A stretch of 64,000 bases of DNA from Streptomyces sp. STR69 (GTDB taxonomy: Bacteria; Actinomycetota; Actinomycetes; Streptomycetales; Streptomycetaceae), in the NCBI RefSeq assembly GCF_024519455.1, contig NZ_JALJRY010000005.1, positions 18,111-82,110 on the forward strand, given 5' to 3'. The notes under the pieces were generated by a model. The model saw nothing but the letters and a program-made list of their open reading frames with translations. It searched no databases and was not told the DNA's origin. The translations under genes were made by a program, and so were the position numbers. Positions 35,092-44,400 of this stretch are shown here, piece by piece (the stretch's first letter is position 1; each line of letters opens with the position of its first letter).

Positions 35092-37107
35092 TTGACCATG
35101 CTCGGAGACCAGCCGACCATGCAGTTCCGCGTGGTCGAACCGGAGCCCGCCCGGTCGACAGGCCGACGCGTCGGCTCCTCGCGCAACCGTGTGCACGGCC
35201 GTCACCGTCGCCCCGTCATGGACAGCGCCGACCACGGTGGGGCCGACCGCGACGGGACCGAGCACTACAGGGTCGGCCACAGCGCCTACGAGACCGTTCC
35301 GGATCAGGAACAGACCCGGGCGGAGCCGGCGGTCCACGCCGGCGTCCCGGTCCGCCAGGCGGTCAGCCGTTTCTGGCCGCTGACCAGGGGGGACCGCGCC
35401 TGGCTGGTGCTGATCTGCGTCTGTGTGGTGCTTGCAGCCCTCGCCGAGACAGCGTCGATCCTGCTGTTCAGCGAACTGACCGACAACGCGCTCCAGGCCG
35501 GTTCGCTCTCCGCGTTCTGGGCCCCAGCCGGCATGTGGTTCGCCGCGGCGCTGCTCGGCGCGTTCGTCGGTTACATCGGCAACTCGCTCGCGGTCTGGAC
35601 CGCCGAACGCTTTGTGATGCGGCTGCGGGAGAAGGTCTTCGCCCACGTTCAGACCCTCCCGCCCGACTTCTTCAGCCGTCACCGCACCGGCGATCTGGTC
35701 GAGCGTCTCACTGGGGACGTCGAGTCGATCGAGCAGATGGTGGTCTCCGGTGCGGTCGGTACCGTCTCAGCCGTCTTCAGCACGGTGCTCTTCTCCGCCG
35801 CCGCGCTCTATCTGCGCTGGGATCTCGCGCTGGCCACCTTCACGCTGGCCCCGCTGTTCTGGCTGGCCGCCAAGCGGTTCTCCGGGCGCATCAAGATCGT
35901 CGCCCGGCAGGAGCGGGTCGCCGACGGTGCGATCACCTCGGTGGTCGAGGAGTCACTCGGCCACATCGTCCTGACCCAGGCCTACAACCGAGGTCGAGCC
36001 GAGGAGAAGCGGCTGCGCCGCGAGGCCCGCGCCTGGATGCGCGCCTCGGTGACCGGCGCCCGCCTCAGCGAGCTCTACGAACAACTCGTCGAGGTCGTCG
36101 AGACGCTCTGCGTGCTCATCGTGATCGGGCTCGGCGCCTGGGAGATCTCCAAGGGCCGGATGACCATCGGTCAACTGCTGGCCTTCGCCGCCTTCCTGGG
36201 CTACCTGTACCCGCCGATCCGCTCCCTCGGCCAGCTCGGCCTGACCCTGACCGCCGCCACCGCCGGCGCCGAGCGGCTGCTGGAGATCCTCGACGCCCGG
36301 GCCGCCGTCACCGACCCGGCACCCGGCAGCGCGGTCGAGCTGCGCCGGGTACGCGGCGAGATCGAGTTCCACCAGGTCGGCTTCCGCTACCCCGGCGCTG
36401 CCAAGGACTCCCTCAGCGCGGTGTCGTTCACGGCCCGTCCCGGTGAACTGGTCCTGGTCACCGGCGCGAGCGGGGCCGGCAAGTCCACCGTCTCCAAGCT
36501 GCTGCTGCGCTTCTACGACCCGGCTGCCGGGCTGGTCCGGCTGGACGGGGTCCCCCTGGACCGGCTGCCGGTGGAGTTCCTGCGGGAAAACGTCGCCCTG
36601 CTGCCTCAGGAGACGCTCATCCTGCACGACTCCATCCACGAGAACATCGCCTGCGGCCGGCCGGGCGCCTCCGACACCGACGTCGTCCAGGCCGCCCGCG
36701 ACGCCGACGCGCATGAGTTCATCGCCGCCCTCCCTGACGGCTACGGCACGCCGATCGACCCGCACACCGCGGAACTCTCCGGCGGCCAGCTCCAACGCAT
36801 CGCCATCGCCCGCGCGATGCTCCGCGACGCGCCGGTACTCGTCCTCGACGAGCCCACCACCGGCCTGGACGCCCCGACCGCGCGCCGGGTCGTCGAACCG
36901 CTGCGCCGCCTGATGCGGGGGCGTACCACCATCATGATCACTCACGATCTGAACCTCGCCCGGGACGCCGACCGTATCCTCGTACTGGACCACGGTCGCC
37001 TCGTCGAAGCCGGCACCCACCACGAGCTGATGGCCCACGGCGGCACATACACCTACCTCCACCGCTCGCAGGACAACAGCACCGGGCAGCTCAGGGAATC
37101 GCGGTAG
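35092..37107 (+). CDS. Fused ABC exporter (permease-ATPase)
   Basis: 671 residues. A basic, disordered N-terminal extension of about 95 residues precedes six TM segments of an ABC_membrane domain (WLVLICVCVVLAALAETASI ... VVETLCVLIVIGLGAWEI, FAAFLGYLYPPIRSLGQL). The nucleotide-binding domain has GASGAGKSTVSKLLL, QETLILHDSIHENIACG, LSGGQLQRIAIARAM, VLDEPTTGLDAP and MITHDLNLA. This is the MsbA/LmrA-type exporter of lipids, drugs or peptides; no peptidase C39 domain is present. Start TTG 35092 has GAGGG 7 nt ahead (ATG 35098 is alternative). It is placed directly behind the small peptide gene, its likely cargo. Confidence 0.9.
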   Translation: MTMLGDQPTMQFRVVEPEPARSTGRRVGSSRNRVHGRHRRPVMDSADHGGADRDGTEHYRVGHSAYETVPDQEQTRAEPAVHAGVPVRQAVSRFWPLTRGDRAWLVLICVCVVLAALAETASILLFSELTDNALQAGSLSAFWAPAGMWFAAALLGAFVGYIGNSLAVWTAERFVMRLREKVFAHVQTLPPDFFSRHRTGDLVERLTGDVESIEQMVVSGAVGTVSAVFSTVLFSAAALYLRWDLALATFTLAPLFWLAAKRFSGRIKIVARQERVADGAITSVVEESLGHIVLTQAYNRGRAEEKRLRREARAWMRASVTGARLSELYEQLVEVVETLCVLIVIGLGAWEISKGRMTIGQLLAFAAFLGYLYPPIRSLGQLGLTLTAATAGAERLLEILDARAAVTDPAPGSAVELRRVRGEIEFHQVGFRYPGAAKDSLSAVSFTARPGELVLVTGASGAGKSTVSKLLLRFYDPAAGLVRLDGVPLDRLPVEFLRENVALLPQETLILHDSIHENIACGRPGASDTDVVQAARDADAHEFIAALPDGYGTPIDPHTAELSGGQLQRIAIARAMLRDAPVLVLDEPTTGLDAPTARRVVEPLRRLMRGRTTIMITHDLNLARDADRILVLDHGRLVEAGTHHELMAHGGTYTYLHRSQDNSTGQLRESR

Positions 37108-37276
37108 CCCTTTCCGTCCGTGGGCGTTCGGTGGCCGATCGCGGTCGGGTTCCAGTGCTGCGGGCCGCCGTTGAAGGCCGCCATCCCTGGCGCGGTCGAC
37201 CCGGGCGAGGACCGCGACCGCGATCTCCTCGCCCCGTACCGCGAACTCCTCTTCGGTCAGCGGGTCTGCCGAAGCC

Positions 37277-37426
37277 ATGGGTGTCACCCAGGCCCGCGTC
37301 TCACGCATCGAGAAGGGCCGACTGGAGCGCAGCGAGGTCGACACCCTCGCTGCCTACGTCAAGGCGCTCGGCGGCAAGTTGAAGATCGTCGCCGACTTCG
37401 GCGACGAGACCTATGGCCTCGGTTGA
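37277..37426 (+). pseudogene. HTH antitoxin (XRE/HigA-type), C-terminal part
   Basis: MGVTQARVSRIEKGRLERSE, VDTLAAYVKALGGKLKIVAD and FGDETYGLG form the second half of the small XRE antitoxins that pair with RelE/HigB toxins. The usual first helix lies before the ATG in the same frame only as SAEA, then similarity ends. No toxin gene is next to it. 49 residues; probably a remnant, although an alternative start could give a short product. Confidence 0.6.
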
Positions 37427-37490
37427 CCGGTCGACAGACCACAGCCGGGGTTAATGGACACCCTGGTCGACAGGTTCGCCTCTTGAATTG

Positions 37491-37725
37491 GCGCAGATGC
37501 TCCACCCGGATACAGGGGCGGGGCATCTGCGCATTGGAAGGCGAATCCGCTGCGCGTGGGTTCGATTCCCGACCTTGAGCTGGCGCGATCGTCCTCTATG
37601 TCTTCAGTGCGATCCTGTCGGGCCTCATTGAGGCCGAGTTGAGGCCACAAGGATAGGAACAGACCGACAAGGGCTGACGGGCCCCAACCTGGATAACCGG
37701 ATCTGACCTGCGAAAACGTCTCATC
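37491..37725 (+). repeat. Repeat block B3
   Basis: Third copy of the block. It starts with a hairpin whose left arm is GCGCAGATGC, has the T-arm-like GGGTTCGATTCCCG and the GGCCTCATTGAGGCC inverted repeat, and ends TGACCTGCGAAAACGTCTCATC. That final motif is the right-hand type that follows tRNA fragment C (19150). There is no tRNA core beside it. Confidence 0.6.
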
Positions 37726-37802
37726 AGGTTCACGGGGTCCTCCCGCAGTCGTACGGACACCGGCCGGTGATACGACGTGCGGCCACCCGGGGCGTTTCCA
37801 CC

Positions 37803-38357
37803 ATGGCCGCCATGTCGATCATCACCGAGTTCTTCAGACGGCCCCTCATGACCGGTGCTGTGGCGCCCAGTTCACGACGACCGGCGTACGCGATGACCGA
37901 GGGCATCGGCCTGGAGCAGGCCCGCACCGTTGCCGAACTCGGCCCGGGGACCCGGGTGTTCACCGACGCGATCGTCGCCCGGCTCGCCTCCGACGCACGG
38001 CTCGTCGCCGTCGAACTCAACCCGGTGCTCGCCGCACGGCCGACGGCCACCCGGCGCGATACACGGCTGACCGCGGTGCAGGGGTCGGCGGCCGAACGGG
38101 CCGCCGCGGTGGTCTCCGGGCTGCCGTGGACGGTCATACCGCAGAACCAGCGCGGGTACATCCTGGATGCCGTGACCGAAGTCTTCGCGCCCGGCGGCCG
38201 GTTCACCACCTTCGCCTACCTGCACGCGGCCTGGACCCCGCCCGCCCGTCAACTCACCGCCGAACCGGCCCGCCGTTTCAACCGGTTGGAACGCTCGAAG
38301 ACGGTGTGGGCGAACCTGCCGCCCGCTTTCGTGCACCGGGCCACCCAGAGGCCATGA
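37803..38357 (+). CDS. SAM-dependent methyltransferase (phospholipid N-methyltransferase-like)
   Basis: 184 residues. FFRRPLMTGAVAPSSRRPAY and MTEGIGLEQARTVAELGPGT (SAM motif I) are followed by VELNPVLAA, VVSGLPWTVIPQNQRGYILD (post-motif PPW-like), APGGRFTTFAYLHAAWTPPA and WANLPPAFVHRA. The GAV..SS..L.R.M start is typical of the PmtA-like class. The region after motif II seems shortened (LAARPTATRRDTRLTAVQGSAAERA), so activity is uncertain. Starts at 37803 or 37812; neither has a clear Shine-Dalgarno. Located between repeat B3 and a Tn3 fragment. Confidence 0.7.
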   Translation: MAAMSIITEFFRRPLMTGAVAPSSRRPAYAMTEGIGLEQARTVAELGPGTRVFTDAIVARLASDARLVAVELNPVLAARPTATRRDTRLTAVQGSAAERAAAVVSGLPWTVIPQNQRGYILDAVTEVFAPGGRFTTFAYLHAAWTPPARQLTAEPARRFNRLERSKTVWANLPPAFVHRATQRP

Positions 38358-38612
38358 CCGCGAGCAGACCCGCGAGAGCGAGGACCACGACCGGGAAGAC
38401 CAGCGCGAGGGGGGAGACCATCCGCGCGGGGACCCGCCGACCGCGGCCCAGGTCGACACGGTCATCCGCTCCGCACTGCACCAGGCCGACGAGCGCGCCG
38501 TCGCCGAGGTCGCCGCCCGCCTGGCACGGGCCGAGGACTGCACCGAGGTGAGGGTCAAGGTCGGGCTGCGCGGACGGATCGCCGCGGCCTTGCTCGGTGC
38601 CTCGAGGGGCCG

Positions 38613-38950
38613 GTGCGCGAGGTGGTCCGTCCGGCGGCCGGCGGAGAGAAGACGCTCAAGGACCTGGTCGCCGAGATGAAGGCGACCGACGCCGCCTTCG
38701 CCCGCTCCAAGCGGGAGGTGTTCAAGTCCTCCTTCGGCAACCGCTACCGCGCCGGGCTGATGAAACTTCTGGAGGCCCTCGACTTCCGCTCCTCCCACGA
38801 CCGGCACAAGCCCGTCATCGAAGCCCTGGCCCTCATCGAGCGGCACAAGGACTCCTCCGCCACCACCTACCTGCCGCTCGGCGAGACCGTCCGGTTGCAA
38901 GGCGTGGTCCGCAAGGTCGGCGCCCGGTTCCGGCTCGCCCGACCTCTCAC
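38613..38950 (+). mobile_element. Tn3-family transposase fragment
   Basis: REVVRPAAGGEKTLKDLVAE, FKSSFGNRYRAGLMKLLEAL, DFRSSHDRHKPVIEALALIE and RHKDSSATTYLPLGET match the N-terminal third of Tn3-type transposases. Catalytic DDE residues, resolvase and the 38-bp ends are absent. After LGET the frame degenerates to 39008, overlapping the leftward cupin gene. 38358-38612 may hold eroded upstream sequence of the same gene. Confidence 0.65.
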
Positions 38951-38995
38951 TGGGGGCCTCCGTCGGCCATGGGCGAAACCTGCGGCCCGACCGGT

Positions 38996-39538
38996 TCACC
39001 TGCGCTGACGTCCGGTGCGCTGTGCAGCCTCAGCCTGCGCCGGGGAGGTGAGCGGAGTGAGTTGGTGGATGTCGTGGCGGAGCCGTAGGGCCGCGATCTC
39101 GGCTTGGTCCGGCGGTCCCGAGGCGCTCAGAAGGTCGGTGAGTTCCTGAAGGTAGGTCTCGTGCCCGGCCGGGGACACGAGGAAGAGCATCCGGGCGGGT
39201 TCGGCGCCGGGGTTCGAGAATGCGTGAGGGCATCCGGCGGGTACGAACATGAAGCTCCCGGGGCCGCCCCGCATCACCTTCGCGCCGGTCCCGGACTCCC
39301 AGGAGCGCCAGTCGCCGATGGCCTGGGGGGTGGGATGGAAGGCGAGGAGGTCGAGTTCGCCTGCGAGGACGTAGAACACCTCCTCGGCCCGGTGATGCAG
39401 GTGCGCTCCGACATCGAATCCCGGCGCGACCTCGGCCTCGAACACCGACCAGGTCGTCGACTGTTCCGCACCAGCCTTCATGGTCATGGTCTGGATTCGG
39501 CGGCCGCCCCCGGGCGGCAGCAGCAGTCCATCGGTCAT
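38996..39538 (-). CDS. Cupin domain protein
   Basis: 180 residues with cupin motif 1 GAHLHHRAEEVFYVLAGELD (metal His, His, Glu) and motif 2 PGSFMFVPAGCPHAFSNPG (His), followed by MLFLVSPAGHETYLQELTDL. It probably binds a metal and a small molecule; quercetinase- or sensor-like roles are possible. ATG 39538. It follows the NmrA-like gene after 19 nt, so the two form an operon. Confidence 0.85.
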   Translation of the reverse strand: MTDGLLLPPGGGRRIQTMTMKAGAEQSTTWSVFEAEVAPGFDVGAHLHHRAEEVFYVLAGELDLLAFHPTPQAIGDWRSWESGTGAKVMRGGPGSFMFVPAGCPHAFSNPGAEPARMLFLVSPAGHETYLQELTDLLSASGPPDQAEIAALRLRHDIHQLTPLTSPAQAEAAQRTGRQRR

Positions 39539-39557
39539 GTCTACTCGTTTCAGGGGT

Positions 39558-40442
39558 TCAGGGCTTCCATCCGGTGCTGCGCAACCAGGTCCCGAGTTTC
39601 ATCAGGCCGGGGTGGTGTTCCCGCAGAGCCGAGATGTCGGGCAGGCCGGCAGGTCGCTCGTTGAAGAACGCGAACATCTTGGCGAGCTGTTCGTCGAAGG
39701 CTCGTATCTGCTCGACGGGCACCTGACGCAGCCGTGCCGGCAGGCCGCAGTGGCGGCCGAATGTCTCGGCGATCTCCGGAGGCGTCAGGACATCCCCGGC
39801 GATCTCGACGGTCCGGCCGAGGAAGTGCTCGGACCGGTCGAACGCGATCGCGGCGAACGCGCCGATGTCGCGTACCGCGATCAGTGGCATCGGAATCTGC
39901 GGTCGTACGGCGAGGCCGAGCACCAGTTCCCCGTTGTCCAGGACCGGGCGGTTGTAGGTGGCGAAGTTGTCCATGAAGGAAACGGGACGCAGGATCGTCG
40001 CCGGGAGTCCGAGCGAGCGGAGGTGTTCCTCGATCCGCTGCTTGCTTTCGTAGTACGGGATTCCGGAGTGAGCGTCCACGCCATTGAGCGAGCTGTAGAC
40101 CAGGTGCTCGATGCCCAGCTCCCGGGCAAGATCCGCCACCGCCTTTCCCCGCCGTTCTTCGGCCACCACGCCTTCGGGGCTGATCCGGGGGCCGACCATC
40201 ATGGTCAGCACGAGGAACACGCCATGGACGCCCTTCATCGCCTTCCGGAGCGATGCCGGATCGTCCAGGTCGCCGACGACAAGGTCGGCTCCTGCCGTAC
40301 GCAGTGCTCTGGCGCGGGGTGAATCAGGGTCGCGGACCAGGGCTCTGACCGGCCGGCCGCGCTCGAGCAGTTGCTGTGCGGTCGCGCCACCCTGTTGGCC
40401 GGTGGCACCGATGACCAGCACGGGTCCCCTGTGATCTGCCAT
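39558..40442 (-). CDS. NmrA-like NAD(P)-binding protein
   Basis: 294 residues, atypical SDR fold: VLVIGATGQQGGATAQQLLE (GxxGxxG), LVVGDLDDPASLRKAMKGVH, IEHLVYSSLNGVDAHSGIPY, YESKQRIEEHLRSL and ILRPVSFMDNF. These proteins sense NADP redox state or act as isoflavone-reductase-like enzymes. ATG 40442. First gene of the cupin operon. The end of the upstream secreted-protein frame overlaps its first 119 bases. Confidence 0.87.
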   Translation of the reverse strand: MADHRGPVLVIGATGQQGGATAQQLLERGRPVRALVRDPDSPRARALRTAGADLVVGDLDDPASLRKAMKGVHGVFLVLTMMVGPRISPEGVVAEERRGKAVADLARELGIEHLVYSSLNGVDAHSGIPYYESKQRIEEHLRSLGLPATILRPVSFMDNFATYNRPVLDNGELVLGLAVRPQIPMPLIAVRDIGAFAAIAFDRSEHFLGRTVEIAGDVLTPPEIAETFGRHCGLPARLRQVPVEQIRAFDEQLAKMFAFFNERPAGLPDISALREHHPGLMKLGTWLRSTGWKP

Positions 40443-41187
40443 ACGAAGCTCCTTGCGGAAACGGCTGGGCCGTCACATTTCGCGCGGGGTCGGGTCGCCA
40501 TGGGGCGGTGTCCAGGAGGACCGGCCGGCAGCCCGCGGTGTCAGCTGTGGGTCCGGTGGTCGTGGCCGGCGAGTCGCGGCACCCCCTGGTGCGGTCACGT
40601 ACCGCGTACGCGCCCCGGGGCCAGTAAAGGTAGACCGAGCTCAGCAGGTCATTCCAACTGCCGCCTCCCATGTACCCGTCGGACTGCCATGCTTCGACGA
40701 AGACATTGGAGGGGTTCTTTCCCCTGCCGTCGTTGTCCTTGGCGAAGGAGGTGGCGCAGTTGCCGGTCTTGTAGGAAGAGGTCTGGTCGTTGAAGCCCCA
40801 CTGGTCCAGGTTCTGCCAGTAACCGCTGTCGTAGAACGACAGGATCCGGCCCGCGGGGAAGGGGGAGGTGTTGAAGTTGGCGTTCTCGTACAGGCGCAGC
40901 GGGGTGGAGCAGTACCCCTGGGCAGTGCTGGGGCTTGCGGTCTTGGCCTGTTGAGCGGCGCTCACGTCGCTCTCCTTGACGGTGCGGAAGCAGTCGATGA
41001 CGCCGCGCCGGACGTTGCAGGCCCTGGCAGCGCCCCAGTCCTTGGACAGGTCGATCGTCTTGCCCTCGAAGCGTGCGAGGGTCGACGTCCCGGCCGCCTG
41101 GGCGGTCGGTGCCATGACGGTGGCGCTTCCCACTGCCAGCGCGAGTCCGCCGAGCGTGAGGCCTGCCGTGGCAAGGATTCTCTGCAT
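40324..41187 (-). CDS. Secreted crystallin/I36-like protein with read-through tail
   Basis: A signal peptide (MQRILATAGLTLGGLALAVG ... AQA) is followed by LARFEGKTIDLSKDWGAARA and a Cys-containing beta domain: GYCSTPLRLYENANFNTSPF, ILSFYDSGYWQNLDQWGFND and NDLLSSVYLYW. Family members end about here, but this frame lacks a stop and reads on for about 90 residues into the nmrA coding region (stop at 40324). The natural end was probably near 40600; a lost stop or frameshift is likely. ATG 41187 has GGGGAG upstream. It may act as an extracellular protease inhibitor. Confidence 0.6.
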   Translation of the reverse strand: MQRILATAGLTLGGLALAVGSATVMAPTAQAAGTSTLARFEGKTIDLSKDWGAARACNVRRGVIDCFRTVKESDVSAAQQAKTASPSTAQGYCSTPLRLYENANFNTSPFPAGRILSFYDSGYWQNLDQWGFNDQTSSYKTGNCATSFAKDNDGRGKNPSNVFVEAWQSDGYMGGGSWNDLLSSVYLYWPRGAYAVRDRTRGCRDSPATTTGPTADTAGCRPVLLDTAPWRPDPARNVTAQPFPQGASYGRSQGTRAGHRCHRPTGWRDRTATARARPAGQSPGPRP

Positions 41188-41404
41188 TCTGCTTGCTCCC
41201 CTGATCGGGTCGGGTTCGAGGCATGACCGGAGGCAATTCCTGCCCGCTCGTCGTGGCGGAGCCGGGCCTCCGGGTTGTCCGTCGCGCTCTTTCCTGTCCT
41301 GGACCACGGTGCGCGGCCGACCGTCGGCGAACCTTGGCTAAACGTTGAATCCACTGGTCGAAGGTGCTATGCCAGGGTGGGAACTTGACACTCGGGGGCG
41401 TGCT

Positions 41405-44400
41405 GTGAAGGTTGAGTTCGATTTACTCGGCGGCGTCGAGGCGCGAGTGGACGGCCGAATCGTTGATCTGGGCCATGCCCGGCAGCGGTGTGTGCTGGCA
41501 GTGCTGCTTGTGGACGCCAACCGGGTGGTCAGGGTGGACCAGCTTGTCGAGCGCGTCTGGGCCGACCGTCCCCCGCAGCGGGCCAGGAACACGCTCTACG
41601 GCTACCTCTCCCGTCTGCGGCAAGCTTTGGCCATCGCAGAGGGGGCGGATATCGTCCGGCGATCCGGTGGTTATGTCCTCGACGTCGAGGCGACCGCAGT
41701 GGATCTGCACCGTTTCCGTGACGTTGCCGCACGGGCCCGGGCGGCCGTGCGGAGCGAGCAGGACGAGCAGGCCGCAACTCTGTTCGGGCAGGCGCTCGGC
41801 CTCTGGCGGGGAGATGCCTTCGCGGGTCTGGACACCCCTTGGATCAACGCCCTCCGCGACGCGGTCGACCAAGAACGGATCGCGGCCGAACTGGACCACA
41901 CCGACGTTCGGCTCCGCCGCGGTCACCACACCGGACTGTTGGCCGAATTGGCCGCCCGGGTCGAGTCACACCCACTGGACGAACGACTGGCCGGCCAGTT
42001 CATCCTCGCCCTGTACCGCTGTGGCCGCCCGGCCGATGCCCTCAACCATTACCAGCAGGTCCGGCGGCTGCTGGCCGACGAATTCGGCTGTGACCCCGGC
42101 GTCCCGCTGCGGCAACTGCACCAGCAGATCCTCACCACCGATCCCGCACTGAACGTCCCAGCCGCCGTCCCGGCCGCCGGGCGTGCTCCGAGCTCCGCAC
42201 CCGCTCTCGTACCGCGCCCGTTGCCCGTGCCCCCGCCGGTGCGCACCCCACGGGACGGCGCCGACCAGGCCGGCCCGCCGACACCGCAGCGTCCCCGGAC
42301 AGGGAGCCACCTGGTGGGGCGGACAGCGGAGTTGACGGTCCTCGACGGTGCGATCGAGGACGCCTTGGCCGGTGCGCCAGGGGTGGTCGAGGTGGTCGGG
42401 GAACCGGGCATCGGAAAGACACGGCTGCTCGGCGAGCTGGGCGAGCGCGCGAGACAGCGCGGCTTCGTGTCCCTGGCAGGCCGCAGCGTGGAGTTCGACC
42501 GGGCTCCGTACGGTGCGTTCGTGGACGCCCTGGACGACCACCTCGGCACGGTGGACCTTCTCCGACTCCGTCACGACGGGTCACCGCCCGGCGCGTTCGC
42601 CCTGCTGAGTACGGTCTTCCCCGCGCTCAGTGATCGTTTCCCGACCGGGCCGGATCCGGTGACGGTCGAACGGTACTGGTTCCACCGGGCGGTGCGAACG
42701 TTGCTGGAGACGCTGAGTGCCGACGGCGGGCTCGTGCTCAGCCTGGACGACCTGCAGTGGACGGATGACGGTACTGCCGAGCTGATCGACCATCTGGTAC
42801 GGCATCCGCCGAGGACACCGCTGCTGCTCGCCCTCGCCTACCGTCCTCGGCAGGCCCCGCCGCGACTCGCTGCGGCGCTGGCCCGGGCGGGAACGGAGGA
42901 AAGAGTGGCCAGGGTCGAGTTGGGTCCGCTGTCTCCGGCCGAGGGAGCGGAACTGTGCGGGGCCAGGACGGATCACTGGCGTTTCCAACGGTTGTACGAG
43001 GCCAGCGGCGGCAACCCGTTCTACCTGGAGGCGCTGGCCCGAAGCGCCGGGAACGAAAGCCCGCCGCCGGCGTCGGCCGTCCCGGTACCTGCCGCCGGCG
43101 ATCTGCCGCAGTCGGTGCGGGCCGCGCTGCTGGAGGAGCTGGGAGGTCTGTCGGCCACTGCGAGGGTCTGTACACAGGCGGCCGCGGTGCTCGGCGACTC
43201 CTTTGAAGCCGGCATGGTGGCAGTCGTGGCCCAGACCGGTGAGACACAGGCCCTTGCCGCCCTGGACGAGGTCGCGGAGCGGGACCTCGTACGCCAGGTC
43301 GGTTCCACGCGCCAGTTCCGGTTCCGCCATCCGCTGGTGCGGGCAGCGGTGTACCAGGGGGCGGGCGCCGGCTGGCGGATCGAGGCACACACCCGGGCCG
43401 CGGACGGCCTGGCTCTGCACGGCGCGCCGCTGACCGCCCAGGCGTCGCACGTTCAGCGTTCGGCGCGCGTAGGAGACGAACACGCCGTCGACGTACTTGT
43501 ACAGGCCGCCCGTCAGGTGATGACGATCGCACCGGCCACCGCCGCGCACTGGACACAGGAAGCCCTGCGGTTGCTCGGTGAGCAGAGTCGGCTGCGGCCC
43601 GAACTGTGGCTCCAGCAGGCCGATGCGCTGGGCATGGCCGGACGACTGCTGGAAAGCCGCGACATCCTGCGCACGGCCGCCACCCTCCTGCCCGCGCGGG
43701 ACCGGGGCCGACGGGCCCGGGTGACTGCCCTACGAGCCACCATGGAGTGGGCGCTCGGCCGGTACGAAGAGGCCACGGCTCTGCTGCTGGGGGAGTTGGC
43801 GGACCACGAGGGCCAACTGCAGCCTGAGACCGCCACTTTGGAGTTGGGCGTCGCGGTGGTGGCGCTTCGTAAGAACGACTTCGCCACGGCGATCGACTGG
43901 GGCGAACGCGCGTTGCGTTCGGCGGCACGTATCGGCGACCCGCCGCAGACCACCGCGGTCCGCGCCCTCCTGGCCCTGGCGCACACCTTCGCGGGCGACG
44001 CCCGGGCAGCCGACCACCTCGACCCCGTGGTGGAAGTGCTCGACGACACCGACGACCAGGAACTGGCCGGGCAGATGGACACGCTCGTCATGACAGGCTG
44101 GACGGAGATGCTCCACGGACGCTACGACCCCGCACTGCGCCATCTCCGGCGAGGCCTGGATGTGTCCCGCCGCACCGGCCAGAGCCTCGTGCTCGCCGAT
44201 CTCTTCGCCGCCTCCGCCTACGCCTTCATGTGGCTCGGGCGGCTGGACGAGGCGGCGGCCTACGCCGACGACGCCCTGGAGGCGGCGTCACTCGTCGGCA
44301 GCGGCGAGCCGCGCTCGTTGGCCGAGGTGGTGAGCGCGGCAGTCCTGATGTGGCGGGGAGACTTCGTCGGAGCACTGAAGATCTGTGAGGAGTCGCTCTC

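Noticed and set aside
32961..35186. 741-residue leftward ORF over the ABC operon, and similar long antisense ORFs (e.g. 20153-21973, 35953-37344, 30231-32752)
   Set aside because: Low-complexity translations antisense to genes with clear family motifs; these are by-products of high GC content.
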